Shown here: one piece after another, positions 26,369-33,165 of the stretch
How positions within the stretch are numbered: position 1 is the stretch's first letter
How the letters are laid out: each line of letters starts with the position of its first letter
Assembly (NCBI GenBank): GCA_003211275.1
Contig: QCTE01000015.1
Span: 1 to 35,931, forward strand
Direction: 5' to 3'
Length of the DNA: 35,931 nt
Source of the DNA: Synechococcus sp. AG-673-A03
Lineage (GTDB): Bacteria > Cyanobacteriota > Cyanobacteriia > PCC-6307 > Cyanobiaceae
Translations under genes and position numbers: made by a program
Notes under the pieces: generated by a model
The model's input: only the letters and a program-made list of their open reading frames with translations
Databases searched by the model: none
What the model was told of the DNA's origin: nothing

Positions 26369-27073
26369 TTACTTGCTTTCCCATAAAAAATAACCACCTA
26401 ACACACCAGCTTTGTTGGAATGCAAAATGACGTCGTTGGAAAATTGCACTTCTTTAAGAAGCTTGCTGTTGCCACCACCCAAGTGTAAAAAATCCCAGTT
26501 CCAGATGTTCTTTGTTGTAGACACCACCTTTTTGACACGCTGAATCCATTTTTCTTTGCCAACATCTTCAAGGGCTGGTCTGCCGACGTAGTCTTCATAC
26601 GTCTTGTTCTTTTTAAATAAATGATGTGCAAGTTCTAGATTAGGGACAAGATGTCCATCAAGAAACAGGGCTGAGCCCATTCCTGTGCCAAGGGTTAGTA
26701 CCATTTCAACACCCTCCCCAGAAACACATCCATACCCCTGAACATCAGCGTCATTGGCCACACGAGTCGGTTTTTTGAGTCGCTGTTCCAGTTGAGTAGC
26801 AAGATTAATGCCTAACCAATGGCTGTCTAAGTTGGCAGCCGTTTCAATAATTCCATTGCGTGCGACACCAGGGAATCCAACGGCAACACGATCAAATTCG
26901 GGCACTTTGCTGGTCAATCCTTCAATGACCTCGAGAATTGATTCTGGAGTTCCAGGGTGAGGGGTTTCTTGTCGTTGTCGATCACACAATGCACTTCCTT
27001 TGGGGTCTAGAACAATAAGCTTGACCCCTGTGCCGCCAATATCGATGCAGAGAGTGTTGGCTGGTGATTTCAT
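26369..27073 (-). CDS. polyphosphate glucokinase-like ROK kinase
   Basis: The 234-residue protein is an ROK/hexokinase-superfamily sugar kinase. Visible are the phosphate loop LCIDIGGTGVKLIVLD (about 8-23), VAVGFPGVARNGIIETAANL, the catalytic-base segment VANDADVQGYG, LTLGTGMGSALFLDGHLVPN, and the sugar-site phrase NLELAHHLF. The combination LVPNLELAHH with no CxCGxxGC zinc motif is that of polyphosphate glucokinases (PpgK), which phosphorylate glucose from polyphosphate or ATP. The length is a little below the usual 250-270. The gene is AT-richer than the metabolic genes to its left, so transfer is possible. Confidence 0.85.
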   Translation of the reverse strand: MKSPANTLCIDIGGTGVKLIVLDPKGSALCDRQRQETPHPGTPESILEVIEGLTSKVPEFDRVAVGFPGVARNGIIETAANLDSHWLGINLATQLEQRLKKPTRVANDADVQGYGCVSGEGVEMVLTLGTGMGSALFLDGHLVPNLELAHHLFKKNKTYEDYVGRPALEDVGKEKWIQRVKKVVSTTKNIWNWDFLHLGGGNSKLLKEVQFSNDVILHSNKAGVLGGYFLWESK

Positions 27074-27438
27074 TCTTAATCTTAATATTAACGATAGTCT
27101 ATGTCCAAAAACTCAGCTTTTCAACAATTTCAGTGTTTGTTGAAATTGTGCTGTAAATCAATCTATTGAATTGAACTGCTGGTGGCAACGTCGGGATACG
27201 AGGATTCGATCTCTCCAATGCGAAAGTATTTGATTTATCTATTCTGGTTAACCCTTTCGCCAAGACCCATGGCTGAGGCTGATAGTCGACGCTCTTCGAT
27301 CATTGATTGCCCTTTCATTAGTGGTCACAAACAGTTCTAAATATTAGAAAAGAAAAAAGAAGCCTTTGCTTGACTCAATCATCCTGCCGGCAGATGATTG
27401 ATGGTTTTCTGTAAGTCCTGAGTTGATTGTCGATGTGT
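27074..27438. other. intergenic region with one small reading frame
   Basis: Between the kinase gene and the next small gene, 365 bases contain little. One plus-strand frame (27218-27340) is described separately. No RNA gene, hairpin terminator or repeat is apparent. Confidence 0.4.
27218..27340 (+). CDS. possible 40-residue secreted peptide or gene fragment
   Basis: A short frame from ATG 27218 encodes 40 residues beginning MRKYLIYLFWLTLSPRPMAE, like a signal peptide with an MAEA cleavage area, then a short tail with one Cys (SSIIDCPFISGHKQF). It could be a real micro-gene or the front of a truncated secreted-protein gene. An AGGA sequence lies a little far upstream (about 15 bases). Weak support. 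Confidence 0.3.
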   Translation: MRKYLIYLFWLTLSPRPMAEADSRRSSIIDCPFISGHKQF

Positions 27439-27657
27439 CTAGGATGAGAGGTTTTCGCAGTGTCTCTGAAGGTAATCAGATCGTTGTTGATTGCTCCAGT
27501 CGGCTTTTCTTGCTTCTTCGCAAAGCACTTTCAGGCGTTGATTGAGTTGTTCCTGCTCATCAATGTCGTCTCGGATCCCCCTCACATAAAGAGATCCTGT
27601 CACGACAGCCACTGATATTGCGCAAATCACGGCGATGATTTTCAAAAGTTTTTCCAT
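27439..27657 (-). CDS. small single-span membrane protein
   Basis: The 72-residue product has one N-terminal membrane helix (KIIAVICAISVAVVTGSLYV) and a charged, probably coiled-coil C-terminal half (DIDEQEQLNQRLKVLCEEAR). The C-terminal half should lie in the periplasm or lumen and holds two cysteines. The start ATG is well placed, with TCTCCTGG complement (a Shine-Dalgarno-like CAGGAGA) about 5 bases upstream. The gene is 62 bases from the tRNA-Pro on the same strand. No family recognised. Confidence 0.6.
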   Translation of the reverse strand: MEKLLKIIAVICAISVAVVTGSLYVRGIRDDIDEQEQLNQRLKVLCEEARKADWSNQQRSDYLQRHCENLSS

Positions 27658-27719
27658 GACTTCTCCTGGAGCAAATCAAACTTCTACTTGAAGTTTGTCG
27701 TCTGATTTTCAGTCATCAA

Positions 27720-27793
27720 TCGGGGCGACAGGATTCGAACCTGCGACCTAGTGCTCCCAAAGCACCCGCGCTACCAAGCTGCGCCACGCCCCG
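27720..27793 (-). tRNA. tRNA-Pro (anticodon UGG)
   Basis: Read on the minus strand, the gene begins CGGGGCGTGGCGCAGC and folds into a full cloverleaf: acceptor stem CGGGGCG with CGCCCCG, D arm GCGCAGC-TTGGTA-GCGC, anticodon stem GGTGC/GCACT around loop TTTGGGA (anticodon TGG), and T arm with GGTTCGAATCC. The discriminator is A at 27720. CCA is not encoded, as is usual in cyanobacteria. The gene is intact. It is the likely landing site for the integrase-bearing element that starts beside its 5' end. Confidence 0.95.
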
Positions 27794-27903
27794 TTACCTC
27801 CACATAGTAGTGGTTGACGGGGATCTCGCCGAAACCAGCTGCAGCAGTGGGTCTCAGCTCTTGCGCCATATGTGCTCAGATGGTGTCATCTAGAGGCAAT
27901 CCC

Positions 27904-27963
27904 TCGCCCGCCTGTCGCCCGCGTCGCCCGGTTCCTCGCCCGCTTTGCCAAACCCCTCGCCCG
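27904..27963 (+). repeat. five TCGCCCG repeats in front of the recombinase
   Basis: The heptamer TCGCCCG occurs at 27904, 27915, 27924, 27936 and 27957. Start-to-start spacings are 11, 9, 12 and 21 bases, close to one or two helical turns, so all five would lie on one face of the DNA. Three copies are extended to CCTCGCCCGC. An array of this kind between an attachment-site tRNA and an integrase gene is what arm-type integrase or excisionase binding sites look like. Confidence 0.7.
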
Positions 27964-27995
27964 CCACTTCCAGCCGCTCTGCTTCACCTCTGTGG

Positions 27996-29162
27996 GTGCA
28001 AGGTCTGAGGCTGCAGCTCAAGTCATCAATCGGCCCGGCCTGGCGAGTGATGGAGCGCCGAGGGAAAACGAAACTCGATGTTCGCTTCGATGACGGCTCA
28101 AGGGGTTACGCAACCCTGCCGATTTCATGGCTTCCGGCTCAAGCCAAGGCAATTCAGGATGCCGTGGAGACCATCGCCCGGAGTGTCGCCACCGGCAGCG
28201 CCCTCAACGAGGCGGTTGATTCTTATGCGGGTAAATCAAAAGCAGCCCCAAGCCAGCCAGGGCTGAAAACTGTCGACCCACTTCTCGATATCTGGGAAGC
28301 GTTCGGCCAGTACAAGGTGCAGCAGACCGGCGAAATCAAGCAATCAACGTGGGACACCATCTACGGGAAGACTGCTCAGCAGCTTCAGAAGGCCCAAAGC
28401 GCGAAAGATGCTGAGGCTCTCCTGCTTGAAATTGGCAAAGCATGGGACCCCGGAGCCAGAAGCAGGCAAATCTCTTGCCAACACATTGCCGCGATGCTCA
28501 AGTGGGCCGTCGGTAAAAAGCTGCTGCCTGCTGAGCGGTGGACACCGCCTCTCGATCTAAAGCCTTTCGTAGGCACCAAGCTCAGCAGCAGTTCTCAATC
28601 CATGCCGCTGACAGACAGCCAGATCCTGGCCCTGATGGAGTCACTGCCGAATGATGCAGCAGGCAAACGGTGGCAGTTCGTTTTCCAGCTGTTGGCCACC
28701 TATGGCTTGCGACCTGTCGAGGTTCTGCATCTTGAGATCCGGCCGGATGGTCTGTGGTGCAACTACCAGAAGCGATCAGGTGGTGGTGTCACCAAGCCCC
28801 GACGGCTCAAAGCTCTGCACCCTGAGTGGGAAACCGACTGGAATCTGCTCGACCGGATCGCAGCAGATGAACCGTTCCCTCCTTTCGGAGGTGGTGTTGC
28901 TGATGCTGCAAGGCGATATCTCGACAGGCAGCAGGGCTGGAGTCCGATGAAGGCCCTTGGCGTCACCAGTTATGGGTTCCGTCATGGCTTCGCGCTCAGA
29001 GCTCACCAGCAATACGGCCTCAGCGTGAGGATTACATCTGCATTGATGGGTCACAGCACCGAAACCCACCTCAGGCACTACGGAGCATGGGTTGATCAGG
29101 ACACCGTTGATGCAGCAGTTGAAGCGGGCATCCGGTATCGGCAGCTCACCCGAGCCGTCTGA
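27996..29162 (+). CDS. tyrosine recombinase (integrase) of a tRNA-linked element
   Basis: The enzyme should catalyse site-specific integration and excision at the neighbouring tRNA-Pro. Counting from an alternative TTG start at 27945, the catalytic domain holds the first arginine in TYGLRPVEVLHL (Arg256), the second in YGFRHGFALR (Arg346, His347), His370 in LMGHSTETHL and nucleophile Tyr379 in RHYGAWV. The usual first His of the HxxR box is Tyr here. The N-terminal half is a SAM-like core-binding domain. I choose GTG 27996 because it excludes the TCGCCCG repeats; TTG 27945 and ATG 28050 are also possible. The next gene overlaps its 3' end. Confidence 0.85.
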   Translation: MQGLRLQLKSSIGPAWRVMERRGKTKLDVRFDDGSRGYATLPISWLPAQAKAIQDAVETIARSVATGSALNEAVDSYAGKSKAAPSQPGLKTVDPLLDIWEAFGQYKVQQTGEIKQSTWDTIYGKTAQQLQKAQSAKDAEALLLEIGKAWDPGARSRQISCQHIAAMLKWAVGKKLLPAERWTPPLDLKPFVGTKLSSSSQSMPLTDSQILALMESLPNDAAGKRWQFVFQLLATYGLRPVEVLHLEIRPDGLWCNYQKRSGGGVTKPRRLKALHPEWETDWNLLDRIAADEPFPPFGGGVADAARRYLDRQQGWSPMKALGVTSYGFRHGFALRAHQQYGLSVRITSALMGHSTETHLRHYGAWVDQDTVDAAVEAGIRYRQLTRAV

Positions 29163-29538
29163 CAAGTGGCACTGCGGATGGTGCCACCAATCGCTCGATA
29201 AAAAACATACTGCTCGATGCAGCAAAGAAGTAAAAGACAACAGGATTGAGCGCATGGTCGAGTGGATCAGCCTCTGCAAACCCACTGGAGACATGCTGCG
29301 ACTCGCGACGTCTGAGTGGGGGGTCAGCAAAAGACAGGCTGAAAGCTATCTCTACGAGGCCAGAGCAGTGATCCGAGAGCGTTGGAACAACCAAGGACGC
29401 AAGGATTTTGTCGCTAGTGCCCTGGAGAAAATGGAGCGGGTTGCAGAGCTCTCGATCAAAACAAACCAGCACAGCAACGCGATCGGCGCTGTGAACCTGC
29501 AGGCCAAACTGCTTCAGATCACCACTCGTGATAACTGA
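29110..29538 (+). CDS. zinc-finger/HTH protein, possibly small terminase-like
   Basis: The 142-residue protein has an N-terminal zinc-finger-like cluster (CGWCHQSLDKKHTARC: Cys-x2-Cys-x7-His-x3-Cys), then a helix-turn-helix region (LATSEWGVSKRQAESYLYEA) and a C-terminal helical hairpin (SIKTNQHSNAIGAVNLQAKL). The second and third parts resemble phage small terminase subunits, which start DNA packaging; that is an inference from pattern. A TTG at 29092 also opens the frame, but ATG 29110 is used. It overlaps the integrase gene end by 53 bases, so the two are translated together. A terminase-like gene next to an integrase suggests a phage satellite. Confidence 0.7.
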   Translation: MQQLKRASGIGSSPEPSDKWHCGWCHQSLDKKHTARCSKEVKDNRIERMVEWISLCKPTGDMLRLATSEWGVSKRQAESYLYEARAVIRERWNNQGRKDFVASALEKMERVAELSIKTNQHSNAIGAVNLQAKLLQITTRDN

Positions 29539-29699
29539 TCTCAGGATTATCGTCTCCCACATATCGCAACCCCCCGGCACCCCGAAGGCGGCGGCAAAAA
29601 TAATCGAGAGGGGAGAAAGCATCACTTAACTCCATTCTATTTCTCACCAACATCAGCAAATCTCTGTAGCAAGATCCACCGCCAATCCCGCAAGGCAAC
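29539..29699. other. short gap between converging genes
   Basis: No gene is seen. It is GC-rich and holds no repeat other than those described at its borders. Confidence 0.4.
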
Positions 29700-29725
29700 A
29701 AAAAGCCCGGCAACATCGGCCGGGC
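29700..29725 (-). terminator. Rho-independent terminator of the second recombinase gene
   Basis: A hairpin GCCCGGC (29705-29711) and GCCGGGC (29719-29725), with loop AACATCG, reads on the minus strand into a run of T (AAAAA on the plus strand, 29700-29704). It lies 25 bases after the recombinase stop codon. Confidence 0.75.
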
Positions 29726-29749
29726 AGTTGATCAGATTGTCGGACTTAG

Positions 29750-30322
29750 TTATGCACCAGCCAGGGCGGCCATCACATCAACCTTGTCAACCTCGATGTA
29801 AGGAGTGAGCCCGGAAAGTGATTGATGGCCCGTAACCCGCTGCACTGCAGGCAAAGATGCGCCGCGCTTCAGGGCTCCAGTTGCAAAGGATCGACGGAAA
29901 CTGTGAGTCGAGACACCCTCAAATCCGAGTCGCTTGGCGGTCGAGCGCAGGGCCTTGTCAGCAGCCTGTCGGCTCATCGGAGTCTGGGTGCTCCCAGAGG
30001 CAGGGAACAGAACCTCACCAGAAGCAGGAGCATGGCCATGCTCCTCAGCCCAAGCCTGGCGATAGTCATCCAAGGCAGCCTGAAGCCTGTCGGCGCAGCG
30101 GATCTGCTTGGTGGTCTTTGTCTTAGTTGTGGCTTTCCGATAGGTGACGTGACCAGCTGCCACATCACCCCAAGTCAGGGCCAGTGTCTCGCTGATGCGA
30201 GCTGCTGACCATCGCTGTAAAGACCACAGAGCTCGGTAACGAGGAGACGGCGCAGCGGCCAACAGCTCATCCAGTTGCACGGTGGTGAGCACCGTCGCTT
30301 GACCGTGGCGATTGACCTTCAA
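29750..30322 (-). CDS. second tyrosine recombinase, catalytic domain only
   Basis: The 190-residue protein is a tyrosine recombinase catalytic domain with every key residue visible: Arg42 (SAARISETLALTW), His140 and Arg143 (THSFRRSFATG), His166 (VTGHQSLSG) and nucleophile Tyr175 (LTPYIEV); the beta-hairpin Lys is in RKATTKTKTTK. It lacks the N-terminal core-binding domain, so it is either a short integrase class or a truncated one. The start is TTG at 30322; a stop lies just upstream in frame. It faces the larger recombinase across 230 bases. It has its own terminator. Confidence 0.85.
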   Translation of the reverse strand: MKVNRHGQATVLTTVQLDELLAAAPSPRYRALWSLQRWSAARISETLALTWGDVAAGHVTYRKATTKTKTTKQIRCADRLQAALDDYRQAWAEEHGHAPASGEVLFPASGSTQTPMSRQAADKALRSTAKRLGFEGVSTHSFRRSFATGALKRGASLPAVQRVTGHQSLSGLTPYIEVDKVDVMAALAGA

Positions 30323-30635
30323 AGGGAGCTCGAATCAGCCTTGATCCTAGTTGCTCTATCGACAGAAGAGCAACCAAGCAGTGACAGCAACAGATCCGGG
30401 CAGAGCACCCCAAGTCCGGCCGGTTTCGGGCCTTATTGCAAAGCAACAGGAAGGCTCAGTTGAGAACCCGGGGATGGTGACAGGAGATGCAAGGTCTATT
30501 TCTCCCCCTCCCCCCGGGGAAAGGATCGACATGGCTGCGATGCCATGGGGGGAGGTGTCAGAGATGAATGCTCTTTAGATGCCGTATTCACTCCCATCGA
30601 TCCGAGAGGGCTGTGAGCAAGATCACAGCACTTCT
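30323..30635. other. spacer in front of the first cargo gene
   Basis: No supported gene. The stretch is GC-rich and includes a run of C and G at about 30508-30520 and a GAACCCGGGGATGGTGACAG segment (from about 30462) that recalls the shared leader (GAA-CGG-GATGGTG). This could be an older, decayed copy of the leader, which is uncertain. Confidence 0.4.
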
Positions 30636-30691
30636 TGAGCCAGGTCAATGAGTCAGACGCTGAATCCGGAGATGGTGTGTACATCGGAGGG
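30636..30691 (+). repeat. shared leader repeat, copy 1 (before the 430-residue gene)
   Basis: This 56-base block matches 33084-33139 without gaps at 45 of 56 positions. Both begin TGAG-CAGGTCA and include CGGAGATGGTGTGT and CGGAGGG. It ends 40 bases before the start codon of the cargo gene. It may hold a promoter, a regulatory RNA leader or a recombination border. Confidence 0.8.
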
Positions 30692-30731
30692 AGAGATCCC
30701 TTGATAGCCCACCACTTCGCTTCCAAGAACC

Positions 30732-32024
30732 ATGACCTTCGCAATCAAATTTGTCTCTCGCCATCCCAATCTTCGCAAGCCAACTTTTACTGGTAGCTCA
30801 AACACTCTAAAAAGCCTTGGCTACAACAAAACAAAGTTTATGTGGCATGACCAAAAGTCTGGGAAGCAAGATCGATCAGTGGTTGCAGACTTAGATAAGC
30901 GTGATCAAATTGACCCTCTTGGTATTAATGAGGATTCCAAACCAAGTAAAAACAGTACAGCAAAGGATTTTGAGATAGCTACTGCTGATGAAATACTCGG
31001 GACTCTTAACTCTAAACAACAAAGCCTCCTAGGAATTGGCACTAATGTCTCTGAATTAGATCAGCTAACAGGCTCTAAAACGGCTAGCAAGGAAGATACC
31101 CTGATTCCTTGGCAGCGAAAGGATGATGGGGGTTCAGATATGCAAAAAGCATTTGCAGGCTTTTATGATTCAACTCTTGCAAATGGAGGTGATGGCACTA
31201 ATAGTTCGGCTAGCTCTGGTTCTAATGGAGAGCAAAGAGAGGAAGGAGGAAGTGTTGCCAGCTTCCTAATCAATGCTGCCGCCTCAATTATTGGAATGGG
31301 TGCAGGCATGAAGACTAAAGAGGCTGTTGAGGCCGCTGAAATTGGATCGAGTACCGTGAAATTGGCAGCTGAAAATGGAGCAGGTGGTATTATTTCTGGC
31401 GCGCAAGTGGCTACTTCTGAAGATACGGAGAAGTCTCTTTTTGAATCGGCTGTAAGCACTGCTGTAGGAGTAGTTAACGGTATATGGGGGGCAGCTGTTT
31501 CAATTGGTCTTTCTGGTGCCAATGAAGTGCACAAAGAAACCAGTCAGACTAAGCAAAATATTTGCTTATCACTCGTGGGTACAGCCTATGGCGGTAATAG
31601 CCGGTCAGACTGCCTGAATTGGGGGCCTAATGGAAAGCCATGGAGTGCTGAGAAGATGGAGGCAGTGAGGGATTACTTGTATAACGGCAAAGATCCAGCA
31701 GAGATTGCCAAAGAGCAATGGGAAAATAAAGATCCCCTTATTAATCCGGGCGACAACCAGAATAATGATGCTGGATCCGCTCAGGCTGATGATTGGTTGA
31801 CGAATCAAGGAGGAGCTATTTGCCCTATTGATGAAACAATTATCGATCCTTTTGAAATGGAGCGGATCTTTATTGCTGATCCATCTCTTGGCTTCTTGAT
31901 TAATCCTGGTGAAGGCGGTAACAATGGCGGCGAAGGTGGTATGGATGAAGGTGGCGATCCGTTCAGCAAAAACTCCTTTGGTCAGCCATCTGACAACAGC
32001 GACGGCACGACCACTCTGTTCTGA
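30732..32024 (+). CDS. large orphan protein 1 of the island (430 residues)
   Basis: I do not recognise this protein. Residues 1-45 are basic (MTFAIKFVSRHPNLRKPTFT). About 45-170 is polar and low-complexity. Two hydrophobic Gly/Ala-rich helices follow at about 174-193 and 235-262, then a Cys pair near 278 and 294. The C-terminus (about 335-430) is acidic and rich in Gly, Asn and Asp (INPGEGGNNGGEGGMDEGGD). No signal peptide is seen. The pattern resembles a protein that inserts in a membrane after export or contact, such as a toxin or phage structural part; this is inference. It is AT-richer than neighbours. The shared leader precedes it and a terminator follows. Confidence 0.75.
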   Translation: MTFAIKFVSRHPNLRKPTFTGSSNTLKSLGYNKTKFMWHDQKSGKQDRSVVADLDKRDQIDPLGINEDSKPSKNSTAKDFEIATADEILGTLNSKQQSLLGIGTNVSELDQLTGSKTASKEDTLIPWQRKDDGGSDMQKAFAGFYDSTLANGGDGTNSSASSGSNGEQREEGGSVASFLINAAASIIGMGAGMKTKEAVEAAEIGSSTVKLAAENGAGGIISGAQVATSEDTEKSLFESAVSTAVGVVNGIWGAAVSIGLSGANEVHKETSQTKQNICLSLVGTAYGGNSRSDCLNWGPNGKPWSAEKMEAVRDYLYNGKDPAEIAKEQWENKDPLINPGDNQNNDAGSAQADDWLTNQGGAICPIDETIIDPFEMERIFIADPSLGFLINPGEGGNNGGEGGMDEGGDPFSKNSFGQPSDNSDGTTTLF

Positions 32025-32143
32025 TGCCAATGTCGGGGAACCTGATGCCTTAAGGCTGAAAGCAATACAAAACCCACAAGGGAAAAGCAGGGCGGTTATG
32101 AAGCGAGGCTGATCTATCCCCCGGCAGAACAATCAACTAATAG
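32025..32143. other. 3' untranslated stretch of orphan gene 1
   Basis: Short sequence between the stop codon and the terminator; nothing else seen. Confidence 0.4.
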
Positions 32144-32168
32144 CCCCGCTCTCACGAGTGGGGTTTTT
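32144..32168 (+). terminator. Rho-independent terminator after orphan gene 1
   Basis: Stem CCCCGCT (32144-32150) and AGTGGGG (32157-32163), with loop CTCACG, is followed by TTTTT. One G-T pair lies in the stem. It stands 119 bases beyond the stop codon, and is matched by a similar hairpin after orphan gene 2. Confidence 0.8.
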
Positions 32169-32182
32169 GTTTGCCTGCAGTG

Positions 32183-32215
32183 GGCGGGTGGAAGCGGTGC
32201 CAGCCCAGGTGGTGA
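32183..32215 (+). repeat. gene-remnant repeat, short copy after orphan gene 1
   Basis: These 33 bases (GGCGGGTGGAAGCGGTG and onward to TGA) match 33021-33053 at 29 of 33 positions. In the same frame as the longer copies they read GGWKRCQPRW then stop. The front part of the repeat is missing here. Confidence 0.75.
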
Positions 32216-32282
32216 CTTTGCCTCGGATGGGGGATGTCAGTTCACGCTCCTCAAGGACACACTGTTGAAGTCGGGAGTTTTG

Positions 32283-32937
32283 ATGACTGCAGAATCTGAA
32301 TTTGACCGCTTGAAAAGGCAGCTCAATGATGGTGGAGGTTCCAGTTCAAAGCCGCACAAGAAGCAGGCTTCAAGGAAGCCGTACTTCACAAAAATCTGCG
32401 GGTCAAGATTGCCTTGCCATGGATATTGATTGGCATTGCATGGCTTTAAAAAGGCGTCGATCAATACCTTTTGAACGGCATTTTCAGCTAACAGTTTATC
32501 CAGGAGGTCCCTGGTGGAGAGTGATTACAGCTCCATTTAGTCATTCCGATTGGCAGCATCTTATTGATAATTCTTTGGCGTTTATACCCCTTAGTTATTT
32601 GGTGCTCGCAAATGCTTTGAAGCACTACATAGCGGTTTGGATGTGCGTGATTTTGTCGAACTTCTTTGTTCTGTTTTTCTGGTTTCGGGGCTATCACGGT
32701 ATTTCAAGCGTTCTTTATGGACTCGTTGGCTATCTGCTTTTTATTGGTTTTCTGGAAAAGAGATTTATCTCTATTGGCTTGACTGTGTTTACAGCAATCA
32801 CGTATGGCTATTACGTGCCGACATTGATGCCTGGAGTTACTTCCAGCAGCATCAGATGGATTGCGCATTTTGGTGGTTTTGTCGCTGGCGCTATTGCGGC
32901 TCTTGGGATGTTCCGCGAGGACCGAAAGAGTTCTTAG
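32283..32937 (+). pseudogene. broken rhomboid-family membrane protease gene
   Basis: The core from about 32485 reads like a rhomboid: PWWRVITAPFSHSDWQHLID, the Ser-box region FRGYHGISSVLYGLVGYLLF, and the C-terminal His phrase IAHFGGFVAGAIAAL. Rhomboids use GxSG; here it is GISS, so the last Gly is replaced. The N-terminus is scattered over frames: from ATG 32283 MTAESEFDRLKRQLNDGGG, then LRVKIALPWILIGIAWL one frame over, a TAA at 32447, GVDQYLLNGIFS in that frame, then a shift to the core frame. That amounts to at least two frameshifts and one stop. The core alone could be translated from an ATG at 32326 (203 residues), with a wrong N-terminus. Confidence 0.7.
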
Positions 32938-32972
32938 TGGTCTCACTTCTGCCCGTACAGCTCCAACCAATC

Positions 32973-33053
32973 GACAGCATCAGCGCCGTCATTGAAGCCT
33001 GGGAAACGATGCAGAAATCAGGCGGGTGGAAGCGGTGTCAACTCAAGTGGTGA
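32973..33053 (+). repeat. gene-remnant repeat, full copy before orphan gene 2
   Basis: 81 bases that match 34420-34497 with a single 3-base gap. In one frame this copy reads DSISAVIEAWETMQKSGGWK then RCQLKW and stop; the other copy reads DSPSAIEAWGTMQQSGGCKR then CPPRW and stop. In the ungapped 63-base core, 8 of 13 mismatches are at third codon positions and the gap is in frame. This marks it as the 3' end of a former or still-used coding sequence. Confidence 0.75.
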
Positions 33054-33083
33054 CGCCAATGTGACCAACCTCACAGACCTGCG

Positions 33084-33139
33084 TGAGGCAGGTCATCAAG
33101 TCAGGCGTTGAACTCGGAGATGGTGTGTGAACCGGAGGG
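33084..33139 (+). repeat. shared leader repeat, copy 2 (before the 367-residue gene)
   Basis: 56 bases, 45 of which match 30636-30691 without gaps. Here the front edge also forms a perfect 7-base hairpin, GACCTGC (33076-33082) with GCAGGTC (33088-33094) around GTGAG, which copy 1 lacks. It ends 26 bases before the likely start codon of the gene that follows. Confidence 0.8.
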
Positions 33140-33165
33140 TGTACCCCTCTACCGTTTCCCAACCA

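Noticed and set aside
29146-29625. Minus-strand frame of 159 residues
   Set aside because: Antisense to the terminase-like gene and rich in Ser/Phe/Leu typical of shadow frames.
32637-33053. Plus-strand frame of 138 residues ending in the remnant peptide
   Set aside because: Most of it overlaps the rhomboid core in another frame and has shadow-like composition. Only the last 27 codons, in the remnant repeat, carry a coding signal.
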